A stretch of 64,000 nt of DNA from JAGNKE01 sp964583335 (GTDB lineage Bacteria; Pseudomonadota; Alphaproteobacteria; Micavibrionales; Micavibrionaceae): the NCBI GenBank assembly GCA_964583335.1, contig CAZOVG010000003.1, positions 1-64,000 on the forward strand. The letters run 5' to 3'. Below, piece by piece: positions 55,740-64,000 of the stretch. The position numbers and the translations under genes are program-made. Position 1 is the stretch's first letter. Each line of letters begins with the position of its first letter. A model generated the notes under the pieces. That model was not told the origin of the DNA. It ran no database searches and saw only the letters and a list, made by a program, of their open reading frames with translations.

Positions 55740-57287
55740 TTAGGCGGCCTCGCGTGTTCCTGCAAATCCCTTCGTGAAGTCTTCGAGCAGCGACTTGAGC
55801 TTCTCCTCGGTCGCGTCCTCAATCTTCTTCTCGGTACGGATGGTCTCCAGAATGTCCTTGCCCGTCGTGCGCATATGCTCCAACAGCCGAGCCTCGTAAG
55901 CCTCGACATGCTTGATGTCCACGCCGTCGAGATAACCGCGCGTTCCCGCGAAGATGACCACGACCTGCTCTTCAACCGGCATAGGCTTGTACTGGCCCTG
56001 CTTCAGCAAGAGGGTCAGGCGCGCTCCGCGTGCCAGAAGGCGCTGCGTGCTGGCATCAAGATCGGACGCAAACTGCGCGAACGCCTCCATCTCGCGGAAC
56101 TGCGCAAGCTCCAGCTTGATCTTGCCCGCAACCTGTTTCATCGCCTTGATCTGCGCCGCAGACCCCACGCGGGAAACGGACGCGCCGACGTCGATCGCCG
56201 GGCGGATACCCTTGTAGAACAGGCCCGTCTCAAGGAAGATCTGCCCGTCGGTGATGGAAATGACGTTCGTCGGAATATAGGCGGAGATGTCCCCGGCCTG
56301 CGTCTCGATAATCGGCAGAGCGGTCAAAGACCCGCCGCCATGATCGTCGTTCAGCTTCGCCGCGCGCTCCAAGAGGCGCGAGTGAATGTAGAACACGTCC
56401 CCGGGATAAGCTTCGCGGCCCGGCGGGCGGCGCAGCAGCAGGGACATCTGGCGGTAGGCCACAGCCTGCTTGGACAAATCGTCGTAGATCGCCAGAGCGT
56501 GCATCCCGTTGTCGCGGAAATATTCGCCCATCGTGCACCCGGCGTAAGGCGCCAGAAACTGCAACGGAGCGGGATCGGAGGCCGTAGCGGCAACAACGAT
56601 GGAATATTCCATCGCGCCCTGCTCTTCGAGTTCCTTCACGAGTTGCGCAACCGTCGAGCGTTTCTGCCCGATGGAAACATAGATACAGTAAAGGTGCTCT
56701 TTTTCATTTTTGGACTTGTTGATCGTCTTCTGGTTGATGATCGCGTCAACAGCCACAGCGGTTTTACCGGTTTGACGGTCGCCGATGATCAACTCGCGCT
56801 GGCCGCGCCCGATGGGAACCAGTGCGTCGATAGCCTTCAGGCCCGTCTGCATCGGCTCGGAAACGGATTTACGCGGAATAATGCCCGGCGCCTTGACCTC
56901 GATCCGGCTCGTGGAGGACGCCTTGATCGGTCCCTTACCGTCCAGCGGATTACCCAGCGGATCGACGACGCGGCCAAGAAGTTCCTTCCCGGTCGGAATT
57001 TCGACGATTTTCTTGGTTCGGCGCACGATGTCGCCCTCTTTGATATCGCGGTCGTTTCCGAAAATAACCACCCCGACATTATCGACTTCGAGGTTCAGCG
57101 CCATCCCGACGACGCCTTTTTGAAACTCGACCATTTCGCCAGCCTGAACGTTATCAAGCCCGTAAACACGCGCAACCCCGTCCCCTACGGACAGGACTTT
57201 TCCGATTTCGGCCACATCGGCCTGAGCCTCAAAATCAGCGATTTGCTCTTTTAAAAGTTTGGAAATTTCCGAAGCGCGAAGTTCCAT
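55740..57287 (-). CDS. atpA: ATP synthase alpha subunit
   Basis: Non-catalytic nucleotide-binding subunit of F1. The start is MELRASEISKLLKEQI, Walker A is GDRQTGKTAVAVD, and the family signature with PAIDVGASVSRVGSAAQ is present. The length of 515 aa is normal. The ATG overlaps the stop of atpH by one base (TAATG), showing translational coupling. Its downstream partner atpG begins 46 bases after the stop. Confidence 0.97.
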   Translation of the reverse strand: MELRASEISKLLKEQIADFEAQADVAEIGKVLSVGDGVARVYGLDNVQAGEMVEFQKGVVGMALNLEVDNVGVVIFGNDRDIKEGDIVRRTKKIVEIPTGKELLGRVVDPLGNPLDGKGPIKASSTSRIEVKAPGIIPRKSVSEPMQTGLKAIDALVPIGRGQRELIIGDRQTGKTAVAVDAIINQKTINKSKNEKEHLYCIYVSIGQKRSTVAQLVKELEEQGAMEYSIVVAATASDPAPLQFLAPYAGCTMGEYFRDNGMHALAIYDDLSKQAVAYRQMSLLLRRPPGREAYPGDVFYIHSRLLERAAKLNDDHGGGSLTALPIIETQAGDISAYIPTNVISITDGQIFLETGLFYKGIRPAIDVGASVSRVGSAAQIKAMKQVAGKIKLELAQFREMEAFAQFASDLDASTQRLLARGARLTLLLKQGQYKPMPVEEQVVVIFAGTRGYLDGVDIKHVEAYEARLLEHMRTTGKDILETIRTEKKIEDATEEKLKSLLEDFTKGFAGTREAA

Positions 57288-57883
57288 TACCCTACCTCTT
57301 TCAAGTTTTGAACAGCATTTTGATTAGAGCCTCTGGTCAACACAGACCCAAGAGACTCAAGTTTACGGCGAACGGAGTCATCAATCATGGTCGAACCGAC
57401 CGTGATGACCATGCCCCCGATAATCGAAGGATCGACGGTCGCCTCCAGCCGGACCGTACGGCCCAGCGCGGCAGACATTTTTGCCTGAACGCCCTCTTTC
57501 TGTTCGTCGCTCATCGCGCGGGCCGTTTCGACCTTCACGGCGATCTCGCCGCCGCGCTCCGCGCGAAGGGCGGAAAACTGCTCGGCCGCTGCAGACAGAA
57601 GCGCGAGCCGGCCATTGGCGATCAGCACGTTGATGAAATTACACACCAGCGGCGAGAATTTCGCCTGCCCGGCCAGCGCCTGCATGAATTTGGTTTGCTG
57701 GGGCTTGGGAATGAGGGGAGAAGCAAGAAAACGGGAAAAATCTGCGGATTCAGATGCAAGCGCCACAACCTTGGCAAGATCGGCGGAAACGGCATCGATT
57801 ACGCCTTTTTCCTCTGCCAGATCCAGCAGGGCCGTCGCATACCTGCCCACCACTATAGAATCACGAGCGCCAGACTTAGCCAC
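57287..57883 (-). CDS. atpH: ATP synthase delta subunit
   Basis: Peripheral-stalk subunit. It shows VVGRYATALLDLAEEKGVID at the start and the C-terminal VDPSIIGGMVITVGSTMIDDSVRRKLESL typical of the OSCP/delta family. The length of 198 aa is slightly longer than the usual 180. The start is a GTG at 57883; no ATG fits the conserved beginning. It is the first gene of the atp operon, with a 130-base upstream gap towards the TraX-like gene that probably contains the operon promoter. The F0 genes are not in the window. Confidence 0.92.
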   Translation of the reverse strand: MAKSGARDSIVVGRYATALLDLAEEKGVIDAVSADLAKVVALASESADFSRFLASPLIPKPQQTKFMQALAGQAKFSPLVCNFINVLIANGRLALLSAAAEQFSALRAERGGEIAVKVETARAMSDEQKEGVQAKMSAALGRTVRLEATVDPSIIGGMVITVGSTMIDDSVRRKLESLGSVLTRGSNQNAVQNLKEVG

Positions 57884-58019
57884 TTTAGCAGTTTCCCTAT
57901 ATTATTACCGTTTTAACGATTTTTATATGCGTGGGGAGAATTAGCATACTACCCCCGCCCTGACAAGCCCCCGGAGCGGCCCTTACGGCAATTTTCGCGC
58001 AAAAACGGAGGGCCGCGGC
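57884..58019 (-). promoter_or_regulatory. Upstream region of the atp operon
   Basis: The 136 bases between atpH and the TraX-like gene on the same strand contain AT-rich tracts just before atpH (GGTAATAATATAGGG on the minus strand, with TAATAT close to the gene) and a GC-rich inverse pair GCCGCGGCCCTCCG near the other side. The region is the likely site of the operon promoter, but no unmistakable -35/-10 pair is seen. Confidence 0.3.
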
Positions 58020-58919
58020 TTAGCCTTGCCGGATAATCATCGAGAGGAGCCCCGGGTCCATGACCGACCAGTTCCAGAATACAAAGGTCTCCGGATAGAA
58101 ATAAAGCGCCGCCGCCCGGAAAAGGATCAGGTGCAGCACGTAAATCTCAAGCGTCCGCCGCCCGGCCAACCGCACAACACCCGAAAGCGGCCCCAGCGCC
58201 GCCGTAAGGCGCGGATATTCGGCAGGGGCAAAACGCTGCAGCATCAGGAAAACAAGCCCAAGCCCCAAAGCCAGAGTAAAGCTCTGATCCACGGTGATCA
58301 CACCCATCGTCGCGCCCTGAAGAATGAAATAGAACAGGAACGACAGCCCCACAAAAAGCCGGACATAGAGCGGCTTGACCTTCACATCTCCGGGATTGCG
58401 CCGCAGATACCCGTATATGACAAACATCAGGACCAAGGCCCCATACTCAAAAAACAACGCCGTCGGCAACGTTCCGAGCAAGATGAGCAAAACCATCCCG
58501 CGCATATGCTCGGGCGTTTCAAGCGTCTTCTGAGCACAAGCATCGCGCACATAACGAGCCGCGATTATGGTGAAAAGGATATTGAGCGGCAGAACGAATT
58601 CCCCCACCGCCATCTTGCTGGCCAACGCCAAAGTTGCGCAAACCCAAAGCCGAACGGGGATTTCAGTCGTCCGGGCGAAACCGATCAGAAAAAACCAGAT
58701 CGGCACGCACAAACGCCCCAGCACCCTGAACCAGGCATGCTCGGGATGCGCCGCGTCAACCGGAAAGAAATAATAGCCCGTATGATCGACAAGCATCAAA
58801 ACCAGCGCCAGCGCTTTCAGAAGGTCGTAAGACGTAATGGAGGACGGAAGGGTTTTTACTGTCCGGCGCGGTGCGTCGTCCCAATGATCGTCTTCCGGCA
58901 GGTCCTGTGAATGCGCCAT
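58020..58919 (-). CDS. TraX-like polytopic membrane protein, copy 1
   Basis: Resembles TraX/acyltransferase-3-like proteins. SYDLLKALALVLMLVDHTGYYFFP near residues 29-52 carries the family's D-H motif, followed by RVLGRLCVPIWFFLIGFART and about eight more helices; the end has RRTLEIYVLHLILFRAAAL. TraX acetylates F-pilin, whereas chromosomal relatives are of unknown role. Two close paralogs are at 58924 and 61360. Start ATG 5 bases from copy 2's gene end suggests cotranscription (copy 2 first). Confidence in the TraX link is moderate. Confidence 0.8.
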   Translation of the reverse strand: MAHSQDLPEDDHWDDAPRRTVKTLPSSITSYDLLKALALVLMLVDHTGYYFFPVDAAHPEHAWFRVLGRLCVPIWFFLIGFARTTEIPVRLWVCATLALASKMAVGEFVLPLNILFTIIAARYVRDACAQKTLETPEHMRGMVLLILLGTLPTALFFEYGALVLMFVIYGYLRRNPGDVKVKPLYVRLFVGLSFLFYFILQGATMGVITVDQSFTLALGLGLVFLMLQRFAPAEYPRLTAALGPLSGVVRLAGRRTLEIYVLHLILFRAAALYFYPETFVFWNWSVMDPGLLSMIIRQG

Positions 58920-58923
58920 GGTT

Positions 58924-59772
58924 TCAGAGCAATCCCTTCTTCATCAAAAGATACATCATACCCGGCGGCAGGATTTCCCATCCCAGAAATACGTACTGTT
59001 CAGGATATATCACCATGCAAACCGCTCGGAACAAAACGATATGCACGACGTAGATCCAGAGTGTTTGCCGTCCCGTGAACCCGATGACGGCCCGCCCTGC
59101 AAAACCGGCCATCTTGGAAAATTTCGGAAAATCTTCAGGTTTGAAGGCATGGAGCAACAGCCCGATCCCTGCCAGCCCGACCATAAGCCCGACGGCCTGC
59201 AAAACATCCAGCGAAGGCAGCATCAAGCCCTGCTGCAACCCAAACGCCAGATAAGAAAACCCTGCAAACAAAGCAATATGGGCATCCGTAAGCCGACTGG
59301 ACAAAGCCTCGCGTCGCCGCATCATGTATCCGTGAAGAACAAAGAGCATCCCCATCGACCCGTAGTCGGAAAAAAGCCCCGTAGGGACCGCAGCGAACAA
59401 AAGCAGCAAGAACCAGCCGCGTAAACTCTCAGGCCCTTGCGTTGCCCGCAAGGCGATCGTCGTTCGCAAACGGCGCAAGATTGCTATGGTAATAAGGATA
59501 TTGAGGGGAAAGAGATATTGCCCCGCAATCAGAGCCGAGGCCGCGACAACCGCGCCTCCGGCGATAAGGCTGCGTGAAATCTCCTCCGTGCGCGCATAGC
59601 CGACCAGAAAAAACCAGATCGGCACGCAAAGCCGCCCCAAAATCCGCAGCCACATCTCATCGGGGAAAAAATGATGCCCCGTATGGTCGATAATCGTCAG
59701 GACAATCGCTAAAACCTTAAGAAGGTCGTAACTCGTCAGTGTTTTTGCAGAATATCGGGTCATCCCTGACAA
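58924..59772 (-). CDS. TraX-like polytopic membrane protein, copy 2
   Basis: Paralog of copy 1: TSYDLLKVLAIVLTIIDHTGHHFFP at residues 11-35, then RILGRLCVPIWFFLVGYART, and the closing GRQTLWIYVVHIVLFRAVCM. The helix count is about nine. Its stop codon lies 4 bases before copy 1, so they are read as one operon with this gene first. Upstream, a 107-base gap leads to the divergent spermidine-synthase-like gene. Confidence 0.8.
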   Translation of the reverse strand: MSGMTRYSAKTLTSYDLLKVLAIVLTIIDHTGHHFFPDEMWLRILGRLCVPIWFFLVGYARTEEISRSLIAGGAVVAASALIAGQYLFPLNILITIAILRRLRTTIALRATQGPESLRGWFLLLLFAAVPTGLFSDYGSMGMLFVLHGYMMRRREALSSRLTDAHIALFAGFSYLAFGLQQGLMLPSLDVLQAVGLMVGLAGIGLLLHAFKPEDFPKFSKMAGFAGRAVIGFTGRQTLWIYVVHIVLFRAVCMVIYPEQYVFLGWEILPPGMMYLLMKKGLL

Positions 59773-59879
59773 GCCGGAAGGTTAAGGGTTAGGCGCTTTC
59801 CATTTATAGAAAAAAAACATACACTACGCCTCTGTTTTTTAATCAAAAAAAATCGCAACGGACAATTTGGACGGATACC

Positions 59880-61337
59880 GTGAATAATTTGGCCCAAACT
59901 CTGCTTCTGTTTACTGTCATTTTGATCGAGGGCTACGTCGTCCTCTCAAGCGAGCTTCTCGTCATCAGACAGACCGTAACCTATATCGGCAGCGGCACGG
60001 ATACCGTATCAATCATCATCGCAGCCGTCCTGATGCCTCTCGCCTTCGGTTACCAGTATGGCGGACGATTCCGCGCTCGCCGCGTGATGGGCAGTTTCGT
60101 GTCGATCCGCAAAAAACTGATCTTCAACATCGTTTTGGCCACCCTGATACTCCTGCCGGGCATGTCTTGGGTCTTCATGGAGTATTTCTTCAAAACCCTG
60201 ATGCCCGACCTCGGCATCACGCACCGCCTGACCCAGATCACAGTCTACTCAACGATCTTTCTGGCCGTTCCGGTGTACTTGCTGGGCCAGACGATCCCTT
60301 TGGTGAGCAATTACTTCTCCAAGGAAAGACTCTCCGCCATTACCGGAAGCATGCTGTTCTTCTCAACAGTCGGTTCCTTTATGGGCGCAGTCTTCTCTAC
60401 GATGGTGCTGATGCCTTACATCGGCGTGCACCACACGGTGACTCTGAACTTCATCCTGCTCACAATTCTGGTCATCCTGCTGATTAAGCGTAAATTCTCA
60501 GAGCCGGTCTGGATCATGATCGCCCTCACGATCATCGCGCTGTTCCTCAACTCAAATGGCGTAATGCTGGATAAAGGCGTCGTGCATAACAACCAGTACA
60601 ACACTGCGCAAGTGCTCAACCGAGGCGACCAGCGTCACTTGCTCCTTAACGGCAACTGGTCCTCGATGTACGACACGTACGGCCGAAAATACCCGTATAT
60701 CGAATTCGCCGAACGCGTGGCCATCGACCCGATCCGTAACAGCGAAACCCCTAAGGAAATTCTGGTCATCGGTGCGGGAGCCTTTACGCTCGGCCACGAA
60801 GACACCGTGAACAAATACACATTTATCGACATTGACCATGATCTTCTGGAAACTGCCGAAAAATTTATTCTGAAAGATAAACTTAAGGCAAACAAAGTGT
60901 TTTTGGTCGAAGAGGCCCGCGCCTTTTTAGCCAGCAGCAAGCGCGAGGGAAAAACATTCGACTTCATCTATCTGGACGCCTATCTGGGCGGTATGAGCAT
61001 ACCCGAGCATCTCGTCACCCGCGAATTTTTCGAACAGGTCAGGGACTGCATGGCTGAAGGTGGCGTATTCATTATGAACTTCATCGCTTCCCCGAACTTC
61101 GCCGAGCCGCTCTCTCAAGCTCTGGACAACACCCTGCGTTCGGTCATGCCACACCTCAGCCGAATCGTTATCGACGAGCAATATTCAATCTATAACGACG
61201 ACCCAAAACTGTTGGTCAACGTGGCCTATATCTACAGAAAAGCAAAGGGAGACGAGAACAAAACGGTTTATACAGACGACAAAAACACCGTCTTTTACGA
61301 CAAACCGCAGGAAATTATGACCGGCAGCCAAAAATGA
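59880..61337 (+). CDS. Membrane-fused spermidine-synthase-like protein, 485 aa
   Basis: The N-terminal half (residues 1-230) has about seven transmembrane helices, as in membrane-fused polyamine aminopropyltransferases. The C-terminal half is a Rossmann methyltransferase-like domain: ILVIGAGAFTLGHE near 295, YTFIDIDHDLLETAEKFI, and FIYLDAYLGGMSIPEHLVT near 363-381, as in SpeE. The aminopropyl donor site is plausible but unproven. The start is a GTG at 59880; ACGGATACC precedes it, without a strong ribosome binding site. TraX-like genes flank it on both sides. Confidence 0.8.
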   Translation: MNNLAQTLLLFTVILIEGYVVLSSELLVIRQTVTYIGSGTDTVSIIIAAVLMPLAFGYQYGGRFRARRVMGSFVSIRKKLIFNIVLATLILLPGMSWVFMEYFFKTLMPDLGITHRLTQITVYSTIFLAVPVYLLGQTIPLVSNYFSKERLSAITGSMLFFSTVGSFMGAVFSTMVLMPYIGVHHTVTLNFILLTILVILLIKRKFSEPVWIMIALTIIALFLNSNGVMLDKGVVHNNQYNTAQVLNRGDQRHLLLNGNWSSMYDTYGRKYPYIEFAERVAIDPIRNSETPKEILVIGAGAFTLGHEDTVNKYTFIDIDHDLLETAEKFILKDKLKANKVFLVEEARAFLASSKREGKTFDFIYLDAYLGGMSIPEHLVTREFFEQVRDCMAEGGVFIMNFIASPNFAEPLSQALDNTLRSVMPHLSRIVIDEQYSIYNDDPKLLVNVAYIYRKAKGDENKTVYTDDKNTVFYDKPQEIMTGSQK

Positions 61338-61359
61338 CCGCGCTCTTAAAATCCAAAAT

Positions 61360-62199
61360 CTAGAGCTTCAGCCATGACCACTCTAAGAACGCATACCCGG
61401 CCAATCCCATAGCCGCAGCGAAAATTTTGAAAAGAGCAAGATGGACAACATAAATCTCCAAGCTATAACGTCCGCAAAGACGTATCGGAAAGGTCAGGAA
61501 TCTGGGCGTTCTCAGAGTTAGATTTTCATAGACCCGGGGCCGGAAATTAAGCAGAACCCAAAAAATCAGCGCAATCGAGGCCGCAAGAAAAACAAACGCC
61601 GGCATCGGAAAAAATGACAAAAGCTGTTGTATGCCAACAAAAGCGAAGAAAGAGAAAACCGCGAACGCCTGCAATGGACGTTTCAAGCCTGCCGATCCTT
61701 GATCAGCGCGATGACGCACCATATACCCAAGCATAGCCAGAAGCAGCCCTTGCGAACCGTAATCCATGATGATGCTGGTGGGGATGATAAGAACAACCAA
61801 AATAACAGACAAAATCCATAGACGCTCGGAACTGTGATCCGTAAAGGCCATGACCTTATCAAGCAAAAGCCGGATTAAAATCATCGTCGGAAGGATACTG
61901 AGCGGAAAAACCCCGCCTCCGGCAACCACGCTGGCCACAACAAGAACGACTGAACCATAGATCCAGCGAGGCGGAATATCCCGGCTGCGCGCATAACCGA
62001 TCAGAAAAAACCAGATCGGCACGCATAACCGCCCTATAAGACGCCACCAGTCATCATCCGGAAAAAAATGCGCTCCGATATGATCGAATAGCATTGTAAG
62101 GACGGCGAAAGTTTTCAGAAAATCATAACTGGTCAGCGCAGACGGAAGGTCTTTGCGAATATTAGGTGCAGACTTTTTATTCTCGGACGCTTCACTCAT
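61360..62199 (-). CDS. TraX-like polytopic membrane protein, copy 3
   Basis: Paralog of copies 1 and 2: TSYDFLKTFAVLTMLFDHIGAHFFP near residues 21-46, RLIGRLCVPIWFFLIGYARS, and the closing GRYSLEIYVVHLALFKIFA. About nine helices. The ATG at 62199 is the only Met start in the right place (MSEASENKKSAPN); the frame opens further to a TTG at 62232. Convergent with the spermidine-synthase-like gene. The three copies are not identical, so the duplication is old. Confidence 0.8.
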   Translation of the reverse strand: MSEASENKKSAPNIRKDLPSALTSYDFLKTFAVLTMLFDHIGAHFFPDDDWWRLIGRLCVPIWFFLIGYARSRDIPPRWIYGSVVLVVASVVAGGGVFPLSILPTMILIRLLLDKVMAFTDHSSERLWILSVILVVLIIPTSIIMDYGSQGLLLAMLGYMVRHRADQGSAGLKRPLQAFAVFSFFAFVGIQQLLSFFPMPAFVFLAASIALIFWVLLNFRPRVYENLTLRTPRFLTFPIRLCGRYSLEIYVVHLALFKIFAAAMGLAGYAFLEWSWLKL

Positions 62200-62250
62200 A
62201 GAGAGAGAGGATATACAAGCTTGCCCTTGCAATCCAGCCCCGCAGCATAG

Positions 62251-64000
62251 TTACAAAAAACTCTGCGGGTCGATGTCGGTATAGACGCGGATATTGGCCG
62301 GAATTTTATGCGCCGCGAGCCATTCGGCGATGGTTTTCTGGATGTTGAGCGCCCGGTCGGCTCGCACCAGAAGACGGTATCGGTATTTCCCGCGCAACCG
62401 CGCCAGCGGGGCCGGAGCGGGGCCGAGCGTCTGGATCTTCTGTCCCTTCTCGTTCATGCCCTGCGGCGCGGTGCGCCCGAGCGCCTTGGCCAGCTCGATC
62501 ACCTGCCCCTCCTCGCGCCCCGCCACGATGATCCCCGCCAGCCGGGAAAAGGGCGGCATGTCGGCCTCCTGCCGCTCCATCGCCTCGACGGCCAGAAATT
62601 CGTCGCGCTTGCCCTCGGCCAGCGCCTTCATGATCCGGTGCTCGGGCATCCAGCTTTGCAGGATCACGCGCCCTTTTTTCTGTTCGCGCCCCGCACGGCC
62701 CGCGACCTGATGCAAAAGCTGATAGGTCCGCTCCGCCGCGCGCAAATCGCCGCCCTGCAAACCGAGATCGGCATCCACCACGCCCACCAGCGTCAACCCC
62801 GGAAAATGGTGCCCCTTCGCGATGATCTGCGTGCCGACGACGATATCCACGGAACCGTCGCGGATTTGCGTTAGTTTCTTTTGCAAATCCTCGTTGCTCT
62901 CGGTCGTATCGCTGGCCAGCACGATCGTCCGCGCGTCGCGGAACATCTGCGTGACTTCCTCATAAATCCGCTCCACGCCCGGCCCGCACGCGACAAGAGA
63001 GTCCGCCTCCGCGCAGGTCGGGCAGTTTTTCGGAACCGCCGCGTGATAGCCGCAATGATGGCAGTGCAGCCGCCCGCTTTTCTTATGCTCAACCAGCCAC
63101 GCCGTGCAGCGCGGGCATTCGAACCGGTGCCCGCAGGACCGACACAGCGTCAGCGGCGCGTATCCCCTTCTGTTCAAAAACAGCAGGACTTGCTCGCCCT
63201 TCGCCAGAACCTCCTTCATCGCCTGCACCAGCGTGGGCGAAAGGAAATTCCCGCGCTCCGGCTTGTCCGCGCGCAGATCGACAATCTCAATATCCGGCAA
63301 GCTCGCGCCGCCGTAACGGGCGGGCAGGTGCAGAACGCCGTAACGCCCCGTCCCCTCCGGCGCCTCCCATGAATTATGCGCGGTCTCCAGCGACGGTGTG
63401 GCCGAAACCAGAACGACCGGAATTTTCGCCAGATGCGCGCGCACCACCGCCATGTCGCGCGCGTGATAGATGACGCCGTCCTCCTGCTTGTAGGCCGGAT
63501 CGTGCTCCTCATCGACGACGATCAGCCCGAGATCGGCATAGGGCAGGAACAGCGCCGAGCGCGCGCCGACGACAACCCGCGTTTCCCCCTCCGCCACCCC
63601 GCGCCATGCGAGCCGCCGCTGCGAAGGCGTAAGATTGGAATGCCACAGCGCCGGATCGCAGCCGAAGCGCGACCGGAAACGGTCAAGAAACGCATTGGAC
63701 AGCGCGATCTCGGGCAAAAGGATCAGCGCCTGCTTCCCCTGCCGCAACGTTTCTGCCACCGACTCGAAATAGGTTTCGGTCTTGCCCGCGCCCGTCACGC
63801 CATCCAGCAACGTCGCCTTGAACGCGCCCGCGCCGACCTGAGATTTCAAGACGTCCGCTGCCGCCCTCTGCGCCTCTGACAGCGCCGGACCCGGCCGATC
63901 CAGACCCGGATGCGTGCAGGGATAGGGCCGCAGCAATTCAACTTCGGCCAGAAGTTTTTTCTCCGAAAGCCCCTTCACGACCCCCGCCGAACACCCGGTC
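62251..64000 (-). CDS. priA: Primosomal helicase PriA (5' part outside the window)
   Basis: Replication restart helicase. The window contains the C-terminal part of the gene, about 583 codons, running off the right edge, so the N-terminal DNA-binding domain is missing here. Seen are Walker A GVTGAGKTETYF, the DEEH box VVDEEHDPAYKQEDG, the eight-Cys zinc region (CRSCGHRFECPRC, CHHCGY, CPTCAE) and QVAGRAGREQKKGRV. PriA lies near the atp operon in many alphaproteobacteria; here three TraX-like genes and a spermidine-synthase-like gene stand between. Confidence 0.93.
   Translation of the reverse strand, partial: TGCSAGVVKGLSEKKLLAEVELLRPYPCTHPGLDRPGPALSEAQRAAADVLKSQVGAGAFKATLLDGVTGAGKTETYFESVAETLRQGKQALILLPEIALSNAFLDRFRSRFGCDPALWHSNLTPSQRRLAWRGVAEGETRVVVGARSALFLPYADLGLIVVDEEHDPAYKQEDGVIYHARDMAVVRAHLAKIPVVLVSATPSLETAHNSWEAPEGTGRYGVLHLPARYGGASLPDIEIVDLRADKPERGNFLSPTLVQAMKEVLAKGEQVLLFLNRRGYAPLTLCRSCGHRFECPRCTAWLVEHKKSGRLHCHHCGYHAAVPKNCPTCAEADSLVACGPGVERIYEEVTQMFRDARTIVLASDTTESNEDLQKKLTQIRDGSVDIVVGTQIIAKGHHFPGLTLVGVVDADLGLQGGDLRAAERTYQLLHQVAGRAGREQKKGRVILQSWMPEHRIMKALAEGKRDEFLAVEAMERQEADMPPFSRLAGIIVAGREEGQVIELAKALGRTAPQGMNEKGQKIQTLGPAPAPLARLRGKYRYRLLVRADRALNIQKTIAEWLAAHKIPANIRVYTDIDPQSFL

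Overview
The window looks like part of an alphaproteobacterial chromosome of fairly high GC. The evidence is an F1-ATPase operon in the order atpH-atpA-atpG-atpD-atpC lying near priA, a class I lysyl-tRNA synthetase, the pair thrC plus M16 peptidase, and a large serine recombinase of the type common in alphaproteobacterial elements. The order or family cannot be fixed from sequence reading alone.

Positions 1-7779 are the right end of an integrative and conjugative or mobilizable element. It carries a hairpin-rich intergenic stretch, a run of small hypothetical and membrane proteins, a VirD4/TraG-type coupling ATPase without its own membrane segments, two paralogous small proteins separated by a strong terminator, and a large serine recombinase. 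The recombinase frame runs straight through the tRNA-Ser(CGA) gene that marks the right attachment site. No relaxase or type IV secretion genes are visible, so the left part lies outside the window.

Positions 7880-27330 are chromosomal: a DedA protein, an isochorismatase-like hydrolase, guaA with an AT-rich DUF6161-like coiled-coil membrane gene directly behind it, a TsaE-like P-loop protein, pdxT, a glutamine-synthetase-like enzyme, thrC and an M16 peptidase. An asparagine synthase / epimerase / glycosyltransferase operon follows, then a small paralogous gene family, a solitary Phd-type antitoxin and a YCII-domain protein. Interspersed palindromic repeats fill the non-coding gaps near 19.0 kb, 24.5 kb and 39.35 kb.

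Positions 27485-45571 hold a uvrB operon that continues into three overlapping polytopic membrane genes built from a repeated half-module, a membrane-anchored protein resembling part of RTX toxins, a Bax-inhibitor-1 protein, lysS, a nitroreductase, a DinG/XPD-type helicase and a protein with a HicA-like N-terminus.

Positions 45789-64000 hold pabB-pabA with a LOG-family enzyme, an uncharacterised three-gene operon ending in a lipoprotein, the F1-ATPase operon interrupted by a PAP2 phosphatase gene, three TraX-like membrane proteins around a membrane-fused spermidine-synthase-like protein, and priA running off the right edge.

A recurring theme is that several chromosomal genes (guaA, pdxT, thrC, the antitoxin, a secreted protein at 36633, lysS, the helicase, pabA) have a -10-like hexamer ending only 6-7 bases before the start codon and no evident ribosome binding site. 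This predicts leaderless mRNAs. Genes of the mobile element instead mostly carry strong AAGGAG-like sites.
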